From Streptomyces lincolnensis (GTDB taxonomy: Bacteria > Actinomycetota > Actinomycetes > Streptomycetales > Streptomycetaceae): a stretch of 64,000 nt of DNA. The stretch's first letter is position 1. Each line of letters begins with the position of its first letter. Shown here one piece after another: positions 9,101-16,811 of the stretch. The notes under the pieces are model-generated. The model was given only the letters and a program-made list of their open reading frames with translations, was not told the DNA's origin and made no database searches. The position numbers and the translations under genes were made by a program. The stretch covers positions 62,001 through 126,000 of the forward strand of contig NZ_JAIHON010000011.1 of assembly GCF_021173675.1 (NCBI RefSeq). The letters run 5' to 3'.

Positions 9101-9359
9101 GGTCGGCGAACAGCATGGCGCCGAGTCGTCCGTTGCCGATCGGCAGGGCCTGCGACTGCCAGTCCAGGGCGGGGACCGAGTACTTCAGCGCCTTGCGCGA
9201 CAGGGTCGGCCACCGGACGGCCGCCGACGCGGCGGAAGTGGCGGCGAAGGCCGACCCCGCAGGGGTGCCGCCGGCCAGTTGAGTGATCAGGGGTGCGAGG
9301 GCGAGGGCGCCGCCCAGCTTCAGGACGCTTCTTCGCTGCGGTTGCGATGCTTGGGGCAC
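6159..9359 (-). CDS. Tat-exported GH95 glycosidase with two discoidin-like domains
   Basis: The 1066-residue protein is a family 95 glycoside hydrolase (alpha-1,2-L-fucosidase or alpha-L-galactosidase type, inverting). It starts with a Tat signal (QRRSVLKLGG then a hydrophobic stretch, cleavage near residue 40). The N-terminal GH95 beta-domain (ALPIGNGRLGAMLFAD, FNEQSLWGG) is followed by two F5/8 C-like carbohydrate-binding modules at about 135-275 and 290-425, then the (alpha/alpha)6 catalytic domain. The catalytic Asn pair is HTNINVQMNYW (N682, N684), the probable acid is E807 in WSPEHGP, and D977 lies in QMDGNFG. A GTG start follows GGGAGA with good spacing. The exact substrate is unknown; plant or microbial fucosylated glycans are plausible. 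Confidence 0.9.
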   Translation of the reverse strand: MPQASQPQRRSVLKLGGALALAPLITQLAGGTPAGSAFAATSAASAAVRWPTLSRKALKYSVPALDWQSQALPIGNGRLGAMLFADPDQERIQFNEQSLWGGVNNYDNALAGKPDSAFDTGMTGFGSYRNFGDVVVTFADRAKVTAPGGPYRTSSSEGVEKSYDGNASTKWCIEGPGSRVQWQVELPEPVEVPSYRLTSANDVPQRDPQEWTLSGSADGSAWTTLDSRTLPAPFESRFQTKEFTCATSGSYRFYRFDFVPKAGVSHFQVAEIGLSGVDLGGAALYLSSPSGHSEGSGAGVAAQAMDISCSVDRDAATVWRVDAAAPEIVWQADLPRAVAVTSYTLTAAPDRPQDDPRRWTLEASQDGQAWVTLDTQNPGAPFADRGESRTFRITNSTAYRTYRLTFTPGESSTGFQIAEVALGGGGFDTRTQRTFVDYQRALDFFDGIHVTRFGAPGRRVLREAFASRSADVMVFRYTSDSDRGLSGAISLTSGQQEAPTTVDAAARRVAFRGVMGNGLKHACTVQVVHTDGDVRADGSALRFSGCTSLTLLLDARTDYKLDAAAGWRGADPEPVITRTLDKAAARSYGELREKHTAETRALMNRVFVDWGTSDDAVVALPTHARLARYAAGGEDPTLEQTMFDYGRYLLISSSRPKGLPANLQGLWNDSNSPAWASDYHTNINVQMNYWGAETANLPECHEALVGFIRQVAVPSRVATRNAFGEDTRGWTARTSQSIFGGNAWEWNTVASAWYAQHLYEHWAFTQDMKYLRTVAYPMIKEICEFWEDHLKEREDGLLVAPNGWSPEHGPREDGVMYDQQIIWDLFQNYLDCEAALGADPAYRAKVADMQGRLAPNKIGKWGQLQEWQEDIDSPTDIHRHTSHLFAVYPGRQITPKAPDFAAAALVSLKARCGEKEGVPFTAATVSGDSRRSWTWPWRAALFARLGDGRRAQIMLRGLLTYNTLPNLFCNHPPFQMDGNFGITGAVAEMLLQSHDNVIHLLPALPDAWKARGSFTGLRARGGYEVSCAWRNGKVTSYKIVADRARNQGHITVRVNGADRKVKPTKP

Positions 9360-9932
9360 AGCAAGATCTCCCAGCCATGGGTGTGCGACACGAGGGGAAG
9401 TGCAGCCTCTTCGAATCCTCCGAGGGACACGTCATCTTTGCCACGGCATAGATCGGATGTCTAGAGGGCTGCAGCATCAACTCACGCGAGTAGGTCAGGC
9501 AATTCGGCAGGCCACTCTGGCGTGATGAGATAAAGAGCTTCCCGCGCGGCAACCGGGCTCGGAAGTAGTAGAGGTCAGCGAGAAACTCACCAATACATCG
9601 GATGTCAGCCATCTTGACTGGCCGCGTCGATGAACGTCAGGCGAACTCGCCACTCCCCAGGATTCCGGTCGTCGACGGTCATGGACGGGCCCGGAGTGCC
9701 CGCCCCGGCCGCACTGCCGAGGGGATCTGGGTGTACGAACCCTCGGTGGCGACGGTGTACCGGCCCACCGCCGGGACAGTGCCGGGACAGTACCCGTGCC
9801 CGGCGGCATCGGCGTCCGACTGCCCTGTGCCGTGACGCTCGCCGACGCCGCCTGCAAGCGCTCGAAGACCTGCGGAACCGACCCGGCGGAGGCCGAACGC
9901 CTGCCGTACCCACACGGAAATCGGGCTCCCGG
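9360..9932. promoter_or_regulatory. GH95 upstream region with repeated ACATCGGATGT-type sites
   Basis: This 573-bp stretch carries no convincing gene. ACATCGGATGT at 9595-9605 is an 11-bp palindrome (ACATC-G-GATGT), and a one-mismatch copy, AGATCGGATGT, lies at 9450-9460 nearer the GH95 start. Paired palindromes of this size upstream of a sugar-hydrolase gene fit a GntR/FadR-like repressor, but no such regulator is in the window. The rest of the stretch looks unremarkable. Confidence 0.4.
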
Positions 9933-10544
9933 TCACTGCTCGCAGACAGAAGACCCAGGCGCCTGCCGTGCTGCTGGGGGAAGGGTGGTCGGCGAGACGC
10001 GCAACCCATCGACGACCAGGGCGAGATTGCGTCTGCGGTCCGCGCCATCGGGATCGCTCGGACGCACCGTGGCCAGAACCATGACGATCACCGCCGCCAG
10101 GTCACGAACCTCCAGTTCCGGTCGCACCGCTCCCGCCTCGACGGCGCGGCGCAGCAACCGCTCAAGGGAGGACAGGTAGTGGCGCACGCCCTCGACATCG
10201 AACGCGTCGGACTCCCGGGCGATGGAGAGGATGACCTGCCGTCGAGCCAGCACATCGATGCCGGCCTCCAGCACGTCGACGAGATCTCGCCACGGATCGT
10301 CGGTGTGTGCCGCTGCCATGGGCTGGATCTCTGTGGTGAGGACGTAGTCCAGGACGGCCCGGACCAACTGGTCGCGCGCGCGAAAACGCCGGTAGACCGT
10401 CATCACACTCACATCCGCGCGCCGAGCGATCTCCTCAAGGGTGACCTCCGGCCCGAGTTCCTCGAACGCGGTGACCGCGACACCGACGATCCGCTGGTAG
10501 TTACGAGCAGCGTCCGCCCTCAAGGTCCGTCCGTCCGTCGCCAT
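9933..10544 (-). CDS. TetR-family transcriptional regulator
   Basis: The 203-residue protein has an N-terminal TetR helix-turn-helix (AARNYQRIVGVAVTAFEELG, then TLEEIARRADVSVMTVYRRF) and a helical ligand-binding C-terminus. The ATG at 10544 is preferred because it begins ten residues before the HTH; the frame is open further upstream. It is divergent from a short-chain dehydrogenase gene that has decayed (10694 onward), the classical arrangement in which a TetR repressor controls the neighbouring oxidoreductase. The regulator itself looks intact although its probable targets are not. The C-terminal residues (APGSSVCEQ) are not conserved-looking. Confidence 0.88.
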   Translation of the reverse strand: MATDGRTLRADAARNYQRIVGVAVTAFEELGPEVTLEEIARRADVSVMTVYRRFRARDQLVRAVLDYVLTTEIQPMAAAHTDDPWRDLVDVLEAGIDVLARRQVILSIARESDAFDVEGVRHYLSSLERLLRRAVEAGAVRPELEVRDLAAVIVMVLATVRPSDPDGADRRRNLALVVDGLRVSPTTLPPAARQAPGSSVCEQ

Positions 10545-10693
10545 GACTGCACAGTAATACGCGTCTCCAGGCGTCATGACCGCGTGCACTCCAGCAGTCG
10601 TCCGACAGCGCCTGGCCGTTCCGCTCTGGCCTGATCGCCAAATAAGTGAAAGGTGACTAACACTTGCCGGGTAAACGATGCTACGGTCCCGGC

Positions 10694-11146
10694 ATGACAA
10701 GCAACCTTGTCCAGATCAAGGACAATGTCGCCGTGATAACCGGGTCCGGCCGCGGCATCGACGCCGCGACGGCCGTGGCACTCGCCGAAGCAGGCGCCGA
10801 CGTGGTCATCGCCCCGCGCACGAAAGGGGGATCTGGCCGAGGTGGCCGCGCGGGTGGCGAAGACCGGCCGCAGGGCCCACGTCGTGCCCGCCCGCCTCAG
10901 CGATCCGCAAGCGGCGGCAGACCTGGCACATGCGGCGGTGGAGGCCTTCGGCCGACTCGGTTCACCGGCGCTGAGGCGGCAGCCACCTCCCCGCCGAGCG
11001 CGGGGCGGTGGAGCGCCTCCTGGCACCTCTTCTCCCGCAAGGTGTCGACGGGATGCGCGGCAACGAACCAAGGCCACGGCGTGCTCGGGACCACGTCCGG
11101 AGCGTTCGTGAAAGCCGCAAGGCTTCCCTGTCGCGCCACCCCCTAG
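10694..11146 (+). pseudogene. Frameshifted and deleted short-chain dehydrogenase
   Basis: The start MTSNLVQIKDNVAVITGSGR is a clear SDR Rossmann beginning (TGxGRGI motif), continuing ALAEAGADVVIAPRTK. At about 10823 a 1-bp shift occurs: the coherent sequence DLAEVAARVAKTGRRAHVV continues in another frame up to EAFGRLG. The NAG and catalytic YxxxK region is then missing. A late piece, GVLGTTSGA near 11080, resembles the SDR strand carrying the catalytic Ser. The gene is thus broken by at least one frameshift plus deletions. It is divergent from the intact TetR gene. Confidence 0.75.
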
Positions 11147-11205
11147 CGCCTACCACCTCTTGTACTCACGAAGGCATCGCCCACCGGCCCGAGTGAGTCT
11201 TGGCG

Positions 11206-11790
11206 CGTGACGCCGGCGCGCTCGGGCCGGCGGGCACCGCCGCCTTCGACGGTCTCGCCCTGCTCGGCCCGCTGGAGGGCAGCACGGCGCTGATCTCCGG
11301 TGCCACCGGCGGCGTCGGTGCCATCGCCGTGCGACTGGCCGCGGCCCGGGGCGCGAGGGTGAGCGCCACGGCCGAGCCGGGTTCCGAGAGCGACTTCGTC
11401 TCGACGCTGACCGACGCCGAGGTGACCGTCATCGACTACACCCACGACGTGACCGCGCAGGTCCGGGCGATCGCCCCAGACGGCGTGGACGCGGTGCTGC
11501 ACCTCGCCGGCGACGCGGCCGAGCTCACCGCGGTCACCCGCGACGGCGGCGCCATCGCCTCCGCCCTCACCGTCCCCGATGCCTCGGAGGACCGCGAGCT
11601 GCACACCGCCACGATCCAGTCCAACCCGACGCCGACACCCTGTCCACGCTCGCCGGGCAGGTCACCTCCGGCGCCCCAAGGAGTCGGTGAACTCGGAGTT
11701 CGACCCGGAGCATGCCCCCGAGGCAATCGCCGCGTTCGGCGCCGACGCCCTCGGCAAGATCGCGATCACCGTCGCCCGACCAGTCCGTAT
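11206..11790 (+). pseudogene. Truncated, frameshifted zinc-type quinone oxidoreductase (MDR family)
   Basis: The segment begins inside the family: TAAFDGLALLGPLEGSTALI, then GATGGVGAIAVRLAAARGA, the MDR nucleotide-binding motif. The N-terminal GroES-like half is missing. After IQSNPTP the frame changes: ADTLSTLAGQVTSGA reads in a second frame, then KESVNSEFDPEHAPEAIAAF and GADALGKIAIT in a third. At least two frameshifts and a 5' deletion are therefore present. It lies between two damaged SDR genes, so the whole redox operon seems to be decaying. Confidence 0.75.
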
Positions 11791-11823
11791 CCCAGACGCT
11801 TCCCCCACGAAAGGACTATCACC

Positions 11824-12498
11824 ATGCCCAGCATCGCCATCGTCGGAGCCGGCCCCGGAATGGGCCTCGCCATTGCCCGCACCTTCGGCTCGCGCGGCTA
11901 CGACGTCGCTCTCATCGCCCGCAACCGCGCCAAGCTCGACGACCTCGTCGGCCGGCTCACCGCCGAGGGCATCACCGCCGCGGCGTTCCCGGCGGACGTG
12001 CGCGACCACGACGCGCTGACCCAGGCCCTCAAGGACGCCGCCACCCGCTTCGGCGGCATCGACGTCCTGGAGCACTCCCCCGCTCCGAGCATCGACTCCG
12101 TGGGCCTCACCTCCCCGTCCCAGACCAGCGCCTCCGATGTACAGGGATGGATCGACTTCCTGCTCTGCAGCGCCATCACCGCCACCCAGGCCGTGCTGCC
12201 CGCGATGCGTGAGGCCGGCGCGGGCACCCTGCTCTTCACCAACGGTGCCGGCTCGGTCGACCCCATCCCGATGCTCGGCAACGTCAACCCCGCCCAGGCG
12301 GCGCTGCGCAACTGGGCGCTCAACCTGCACAAGGAGCTGGCCGGCACCGGTATCCAGGCCGCGCACGTCGCCATCGGCGTGTGGGTCGGCGCGGGCGGCC
12401 CTCCCTAAATCCCGACCGCCGAGGCCGAGGACATCGCCCCTCTCTACTGGGACCTGCACACCCAACGCGACGAAGCCGAGCGCGTCTTCACCGGCTGA
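11824..12498 (+). pseudogene. SDR-family oxidoreductase with premature TAA near its C-terminus
   Basis: The ATG at 11824 opens MPSIAIVGAGPGMGLAIART, an SDR-like Rossmann motif. The frame runs 194 codons to TAA at 12406-12408 after VGAGGPP. The same frame continues sensibly beyond the stop for 29 codons (PTAEAEDIAPLYWDLHT to RVFTG) to TGA at 12498, which looks like the original end. A single AAA-to-TAA change would explain it. The active-site Tyr is not obvious (PMLGNVNPAQAALRNW), as in atypical SDRs. A truncated 194-residue product could still be made; function is doubtful. Confidence 0.7.
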
Positions 12499-12845
12499 CG
12501 CCTCCCAGCTCTTCCCCTGTTGATGTTTTCCGCGGTCCTGCAAGAGGGCCGCTGGCCTCCGGCCCGGCATGGCTGCTCCCCCCTGTCGAACGGATGACCT
12601 GGCGGGGGTGGTCCTACGTTGTTGATGGGTCGGATGGGCTGTCGTACGGTCCGGAGGATCCGGTGGCCCCGGGTATGGCTTGGGGGTGGTTGCCTTCGAT
12701 GGTTCCTGTGACACCTGGCCGCCCGGGACCGCACGACGACTCGACCACTGATGAGGAGCTGCGAACCCACGGGTGTCGCTGAGTAGGACCATGCTGGCGG
12801 GTTCGTCCGGATGCACACAGTACGCCGAACGACCCGAGGAGCCCC
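12499..12845. other. Non-coding stretch before an IS110-type relic
   Basis: About 350 bp without a credible gene follow the decayed SDR. Its last part directly precedes the IS110-like transposase start, so it probably includes the 5' non-coding end of that element. No element boundary or target duplication could be identified. Confidence 0.35.
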
Positions 12846-13205
12846 ATGGCCTGGCACCGGGCGGGTACTGACATCGGCAAGGCCCACCACCACACCGTCG
12901 TCCGGGACGCCCGCTGCAAGGTCACCTACCTGCCCGGACTCGCGATGCGGCGGATCTCCGACCCGCACCTCCAGCCGGATACGCGGCCTGCTCACCCAGT
13001 TCCACCCCAGCCCGGAGCGCGTTCTCGGGCCGCGTCTGGACCATCAGGCCGTGACCTGGCTGCTGGAACGACACGGATCCCCGGCCGCGCTGCGAAAGGC
13101 CGGACGCCGCAGGCTCGTTGAGGTGATCCGGCCCAGGGCCCCGCGCATGGCCGCCCGACCGATCGACGAGGTCTTCGACGCGCTCGACGAGCAGCGAGGC
13201 ACCCC
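12846..13205 (+). mobile_element. IS110-family transposase relic
   Basis: The start AGTDIGKAHHHTVV matches the N-terminus of IS110/IS116/IS902 transposases (first acidic residue of the DEDD-type active site). YLPGLAMRRISD follows. The frame then changes and RGLLTQFHPSPERVLGPRL to VTWLLERHGSPAALRKAGRR to MAARPIDEVFDALDEQ is readable. The middle of the N-terminal domain and all of the C-terminal domain with the catalytic Ser are missing. The element therefore cannot encode a working transposase. It abuts the yjbQ-type gene and the decayed redox genes. Confidence 0.75.
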
Positions 13206-13221
13206 GTCAGGACGATCTCGC

Positions 13222-13644
13222 TCACCCCAGGAAGCTCAACCTCACCTGACGGTTGGCGTTGTCGACGTTCGTGTCGACCAGGCACACCGACTGCCACGTC
13301 CCCAGCTCCAGCCGTCCGCCCACCACCGGCAGGGTCGCGTGGGGCGGGACGATGGCCGGGAGGACGTGGTCGCGGCCGTGGCCCGGACTGCCGTGGCGGT
13401 GTTGCCAGCGGTCGTCGGCGGGGAGGAGGGTGTGGAGGGCGGCGAGGAGGTCGTCGTCGCTGCCGGCGCCGGTCTCCAGAATCGCGACGCCGGCTGTTGC
13501 GTGGGGCACAAAAATGTTCAGCAGGCCGTCGCGGCCGGCGGCGGCTTCCCGCAGGAAGGCCTCGCAGTCGCCGGTGAGGTCGACGACCCGTTCCGTGGAG
13601 CCGGTGGCCACGTTCAGGACTCGGGTGGTGAAGGCGTCTGACAT
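13222..13644 (-). CDS. YjbQ/UPF0047 family protein
   Basis: The 140-residue protein matches the YjbQ (UPF0047) family, small trimeric proteins for which weak thiamine-phosphate-synthase activity has been reported in some members. Family features include IFVPHATAGVAILE, HGRDHVLPAIVPP and GTWQSVCLVDTN, with the conserved histidines and acidic residues at the metal or phosphate site. The ATG at 13644 has GGATGGAAGG just upstream. The gene is preceded downstream by the IS110 relic and is divergent from the sulfonate leader peptide. The physiological role is not known. Confidence 0.88.
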   Translation of the reverse strand: MSDAFTTRVLNVATGSTERVVDLTGDCEAFLREAAAGRDGLLNIFVPHATAGVAILETGAGSDDDLLAALHTLLPADDRWQHRHGSPGHGRDHVLPAIVPPHATLPVVGGRLELGTWQSVCLVDTNVDNANRQVRLSFLG

Positions 13645-13731
13645 GCCTTCCATCCTGACGCACGGATCACTCCTCGGCCACGAACCCCCGGCCCGCCGTC
13701 TCGGACGAGGGTCCACTCCGCGAGACACCCG

Positions 13732-13761
13732 TTGACCATGGCCACGCCACATCGCTACGTT
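13732..13761 (+). promoter_or_regulatory. Probable promoter of the sulfonate operon (leaderless leader peptide)
   Basis: TTGACC at 13732-13737 and TACGTT at 13756-13761 are separated by 18 bp. The expected transcription start is about 7 nt downstream, at or next to the ATG of the leader peptide (13769), so this first cistron would be leaderless. Inferred from sequence only. Confidence 0.5.
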
Positions 13762-13768
13762 CAGCCGC

Positions 13769-13852
13769 ATGTTGCGTTCAGCCTTGCTCACCACGCGCGG
13801 TCACATCGACCTGCTGCGGGTGGCCTCCGCCGCGTGTCGCCGCGGCTGCTGA
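13769..13852 (+). CDS. Cysteine-containing leader peptide of the sulfonate operon
   Basis: This 27-residue ORF starts MLRSALLTTRGHIDLLRV and ends CRRGC. It matches the short actinobacterial leader peptides (RGHIDLLRVAS...CRRGC) found before sulfate, sulfonate and cysteine genes. The two cysteine codons at the very end suit ribosome stalling when Cys-tRNA is scarce. It lies 158 bp before ssuC in the same direction, and the gap can form alternative hairpins. It is therefore best read as a cis-acting attenuator, not a functional protein. The family resemblance is strong; the mechanism is inferred from related systems. Confidence 0.8.
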   Translation: MLRSALLTTRGHIDLLRVASAACRRGC

Positions 13853-14010
13853 CGCCCCTCTTCTCCCCTTCTCTTCCCTCTCCTTCACCCGGCGCACCCG
13901 TGCGTCCGAAGTGTCGATGACATCCCGGGGCTGACCCCCGGCGTCACGAGTCTCCGACGCACGCCGGCCCCCTCCCCCGTCACCGGACCCTCACCCGCCG
14001 TGGAGTCCTC
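13853..14010 (+). promoter_or_regulatory. Candidate attenuator between leader peptide and ssuC
   Basis: A pyrimidine-rich tract (13858-13884) could pair with the GGAG ribosome site of ssuC. A hairpin CCGGGG-CTGAC-CCCCGG lies near 13934-13950, enclosed by a GTGCGTC...GACGCAC pair. These would allow switching between a closed and an open ribosome site depending on ribosome position on the leader. The structures were found by eye; no folding was computed. Confidence 0.4.
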
Positions 14011-14898
14011 ATGAGCATCAGCCATGCCCCGCCCGGATCGACAAAAGATGATATTCCGGGTATCTCACCACCCGACGGCGCCGACGATCAACATCTCGGC
14101 CTCGAACCCATCGCCCCCGTCTCCTCCCGCCGCGCCCGCGTCCCCCGCTGGCTGCGCCGCACCACCGGCCCCCTTGTGCTCCTCGCCCTGTGGCAACTCC
14201 TCAGCAGCACCGGTGTGTTGACTCCGGACGTGCTCGCCTCGCCGGGGCGGATCGCCGAGGTCGGACGGGACCTCGTCGCCGACGGTTCGTTGCCCGACGC
14301 CATGGCCACTTCGCTGCGCCGCGTGGCGGGCGGGCTGGTGCTCGGGACCGTCATCGGCACTGGGCTCGCCCTGCTGTCGGGGCTGTTCCGGGTGGGTGAG
14401 GACCTCGTGGACGCCCCCGTGCAGATGCTGCGGACCGTGCCCTTCGTGGGGCTCATCCCGCTGTTCATCATCTGGTTCGGCATCGGCGAGGCGCCCAAGA
14501 CAGCCATCATCACGCTCGGTGTGACCTTCCCGCTCTACCTCAATGTCTACGCCGGTATCCGCGGCGTGGACGCCCAGTTGATCGAGGCCGGGGAGTCCCT
14601 GGGGCTCTCGCGGTGGGGGCTCGTACGGCATGTGATCCTGCCGGGCGCGCTGCCCGGAGCGATGACCGGGCTGCGCTACTCCCTCGGCATCGCCTGGCTG
14701 GCGCTGGTCTTCGCCGAGCAGGTCAACGCGGATTCCGGGATCGGCTTCCTGATGGTGCAGGCCCGGGACTTCCTGCGCACCGACGTGATCGTGGTCTGCC
14801 TGATCGTGTACGCCTTCCTCGGCCTGCTGGCCGACTTCATCGTCCGCTCCCTCGAAAGGCTGCTGCTGCAATGGCGACCGACGTTCACCGGCCGGTGA
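14011..14898 (+). CDS. ssuC: Sulfonate-type ABC transporter permease
   Basis: The 295-residue protein is an SsuC/TauC-like inner-membrane permease. A charged 45-residue N-terminal extension precedes six predicted helices. The ABC-coupling EAA loop reads EAGESLGLSRWGLVRHVILPGALPG in part, matching the family. It forms the channel for aliphatic sulfonates or a similar sulfur source. The ATG at 14011 follows GGAG by 5 nt. ssuB overlaps its 3' end by 28 bp. The cysteine leader peptide upstream supports a role in sulfur supply over nitrate or taurine-only transport. Confidence 0.88.
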   Translation: MSISHAPPGSTKDDIPGISPPDGADDQHLGLEPIAPVSSRRARVPRWLRRTTGPLVLLALWQLLSSTGVLTPDVLASPGRIAEVGRDLVADGSLPDAMATSLRRVAGGLVLGTVIGTGLALLSGLFRVGEDLVDAPVQMLRTVPFVGLIPLFIIWFGIGEAPKTAIITLGVTFPLYLNVYAGIRGVDAQLIEAGESLGLSRWGLVRHVILPGALPGAMTGLRYSLGIAWLALVFAEQVNADSGIGFLMVQARDFLRTDVIVVCLIVYAFLGLLADFIVRSLERLLLQWRPTFTGR

Positions 14899-15626
14899 CC
14901 ACCTCCCCGGTGACCACCTCCTCGGCCGTCCGGGTCGAGGGGCTGACCCGGGCCTTCGACGGCCGTGCCGTCATCGACGACCTCCGACTCGACGTCCGGC
15001 AGGGCGAGTTCGTCGCCCTGCTGGGCCGCAGCGGCTGCGGCAAGTCCACCCTGCTGCGGATCCTCGCCGGCCTCGACCGGGACATCGAGGGCACCGTCCT
15101 GGTGCCGCGCCGCAAGGCGGTGGCCTTCCAGGCGCCCCGGCTGATGCCGTGGAAGAAGGTCTGGCGCAACGTCCTGCTGGGCCTGCCCGGCAAACCCGAA
15201 CGCGCTCTCGCCGACAGGGCCCTGGAGGAGGTGGGCCTCAGCCAACGCTCCGACGCCTGGCCCAAGACCCTCTCCGGAGGTGAGGCCCAACGCGCCTCGC
15301 TGGCCCGGGCGTTGGTCCGTGAGCCCGATCTGCTGCTGCTCGACGAGCCGTTCGGCGCGCTAGACGCCCTGACCCGGATCAACGCCCAGCGCCTGGTGGG
15401 CGAGTTGTGGCAGCGCCGCGGCTGCGCGGTCCTGCTCGTCACGCACGACGTCGAGGAGGCCGTCCTGCTCGCCGACCGCGTTCTTGTGATGGACGACGGA
15501 GTCATCGCGTACGAGCAGGAGATCGACCTCGACCGGCCGCGGGACATCACCGACCCCCGGTTCGCCGAACTGCGCGCCGGACTCCTGGAACGGCTCGGTG
15601 TCGACCCGGCCGCCGAAGCCGCCTGA
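14871..15626 (+). CDS. ssuB: Sulfonate-type ABC transporter ATPase
   Basis: The 251-residue NBD powers the ssu-type importer. It has Walker A GRSGCGKST, Q-loop VAFQAPRLMPWKKV, signature LSGGEAQRASLARAL, Walker B LLLLDEPFGALD and the H-loop in LLVTHDVEEA. The pattern VAFQxxRLMPW is typical of SsuB/TauB-like proteins. The ATG at 14871 lies inside the end of ssuC (28-bp overlap), consistent with coupled translation. The frame is open well upstream but that part overlaps ssuC and is not NBD-like. Confidence 0.9.
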   Translation: MATDVHRPVTTSPVTTSSAVRVEGLTRAFDGRAVIDDLRLDVRQGEFVALLGRSGCGKSTLLRILAGLDRDIEGTVLVPRRKAVAFQAPRLMPWKKVWRNVLLGLPGKPERALADRALEEVGLSQRSDAWPKTLSGGEAQRASLARALVREPDLLLLDEPFGALDALTRINAQRLVGELWQRRGCAVLLVTHDVEEAVLLADRVLVMDDGVIAYEQEIDLDRPRDITDPRFAELRAGLLERLGVDPAAEAA

Positions 15627-15634
15627 TCCCCCCG

Positions 15635-15715
15635 GTCACCCACCTCGAACCTGATCCTTCTGTCACTCACCTCGCACCTGACCCCCCTGTCACCCACCTC
15701 GCACCCAAGCCTCGC
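15635..15715 (+). repeat. Three 27-bp tandem repeats between ssuB and ssuA
   Basis: Three copies of a 27-bp unit beginning GTCACCCACCTCG lie at 15635-15661, 15662-15688 and 15689-15715, with a few substitutions, in the 108-bp gap before ssuA. They are pyrimidine-rich and lie after the ssuB stop. They may affect mRNA stability or ssuA expression, or be a neutral slippage product. Confidence 0.8.
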
Positions 15716-15734
15716 GCACAAGAACGGATCCGCC

Positions 15735-16760
15735 ATGCGACGTCGCCTCGCCCCCGCCGCACTGCTCCTCCCCCTCGCCCTGCTGCTGTCCGCCTGCGGA
15801 GGCAGCTCGTCGGCCTCGACCGGCGGCGACACGGACGGCTCGGGCTCCCTCACGCTCAATGTCGGTGACCAGAAGGGCGGTTCGGAGGCCATCCTGCGGG
15901 CCGCCGGAGAGCTGAAGAACCTCGACTACAGGATCAAGTGGTCCACCTTCACCTCCGGCCCGCCCCTGCTGGAGGCCGTCAACGCCAAGGCCGTCGACAT
16001 CGGCGGGGTCGGCAACACCCCGCCGGTCTTCGCCGCCGGCGCGGGCTCGAAGATCACGGTGGTGGCCGCCTGGCACGGCACGTCCAAGTCCGACGCCGTC
16101 CTCGTACCGAACGACTCGAAGCTGACCTCGACCGCGCAGCTCAAGGGCCGGTCCGTCGCCGTGGCCCAGGGGTCCTCGGCCCACTACCAGTTGGTCGCCT
16201 CGCTCAGGAAGGCCGGGCTGAGCCTGAGCGACGTGAAGGTCAAGTACCTCCAGCCGGCCGACGCGCTGGCCGCGTTCACCTCCGGGAAGGTCGACGCCTG
16301 GGCGGTGTGGGATCCGTACACCTCGCAGGTGCTCAAGGCGAAGCAGGGCCGCATCCTGACCACCGGTGACGGCGTCACCAACGGGCTCACCTTCCAGGTG
16401 GCGGCGCCGGGCGCGCTCAAGGACGGGAAGAAGGCCGCCGCGATCAAGGACTACCTGGAGCGGCTGCGGCGGGCCTACACCTGGGTGTCCTCCCACGAGG
16501 AGGAGTGGGCGAAGGTCTGGGCGAAGGAGACCGGGCTGCCCGAGGACGTCGCGCTGGACGCCGTGCAGCGGACCAACGCCACCCGGGTCGCGGTGGCCGT
16601 GGACAAGCCGCTCATCGCGTCCGAGCAGGAGATCGCCGACACCTTCGCCGAGCTGAAGCTCATCCCGAACAAGGTCGACTTCGGCCGCTTCACCGACACG
16701 CGGTTCAACGGCGACCTGCCGCCGTCGACGACCGCGCCGCGCCCTTCGGAGGTGGACTGA
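15735..16760 (+). CDS. ssuA: Sulfonate-type substrate-binding lipoprotein
   Basis: The 341-residue protein is the extracellular solute-binding component. The signal peptide MRRRLAPAALLLPLALLL ends in a lipobox LSAC (C21), so it is lipid-anchored. The mature domain is a type 2 periplasmic fold of the SsuA/NMT1 group (GDQKGGSEAILRAAG, DIGGVGNTPPVFAA, VDAWAVWDPY). The last helices carry a Thr/Pro-rich end. It follows ssuC and ssuB in the same operon. The precise ligand (alkanesulfonate, taurine or other) cannot be read from the sequence. Confidence 0.88.
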   Translation: MRRRLAPAALLLPLALLLSACGGSSSASTGGDTDGSGSLTLNVGDQKGGSEAILRAAGELKNLDYRIKWSTFTSGPPLLEAVNAKAVDIGGVGNTPPVFAAGAGSKITVVAAWHGTSKSDAVLVPNDSKLTSTAQLKGRSVAVAQGSSAHYQLVASLRKAGLSLSDVKVKYLQPADALAAFTSGKVDAWAVWDPYTSQVLKAKQGRILTTGDGVTNGLTFQVAAPGALKDGKKAAAIKDYLERLRRAYTWVSSHEEEWAKVWAKETGLPEDVALDAVQRTNATRVAVAVDKPLIASEQEIADTFAELKLIPNKVDFGRFTDTRFNGDLPPSTTAPRPSEVD

Positions 16761-16811
16761 CCCGGCCGCATGCCCGGGAAGATCCCCGACCGCCGTACGG
16801 TTGGTAGAAAC

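Noticed and set aside
10620..10665. AAGTG(N12)CACTT as a TetR operator
   Set aside because: The position between tetR and the SDR relic is attractive, but the arms are only 5 bp and the symmetry does not extend, so it was not listed.
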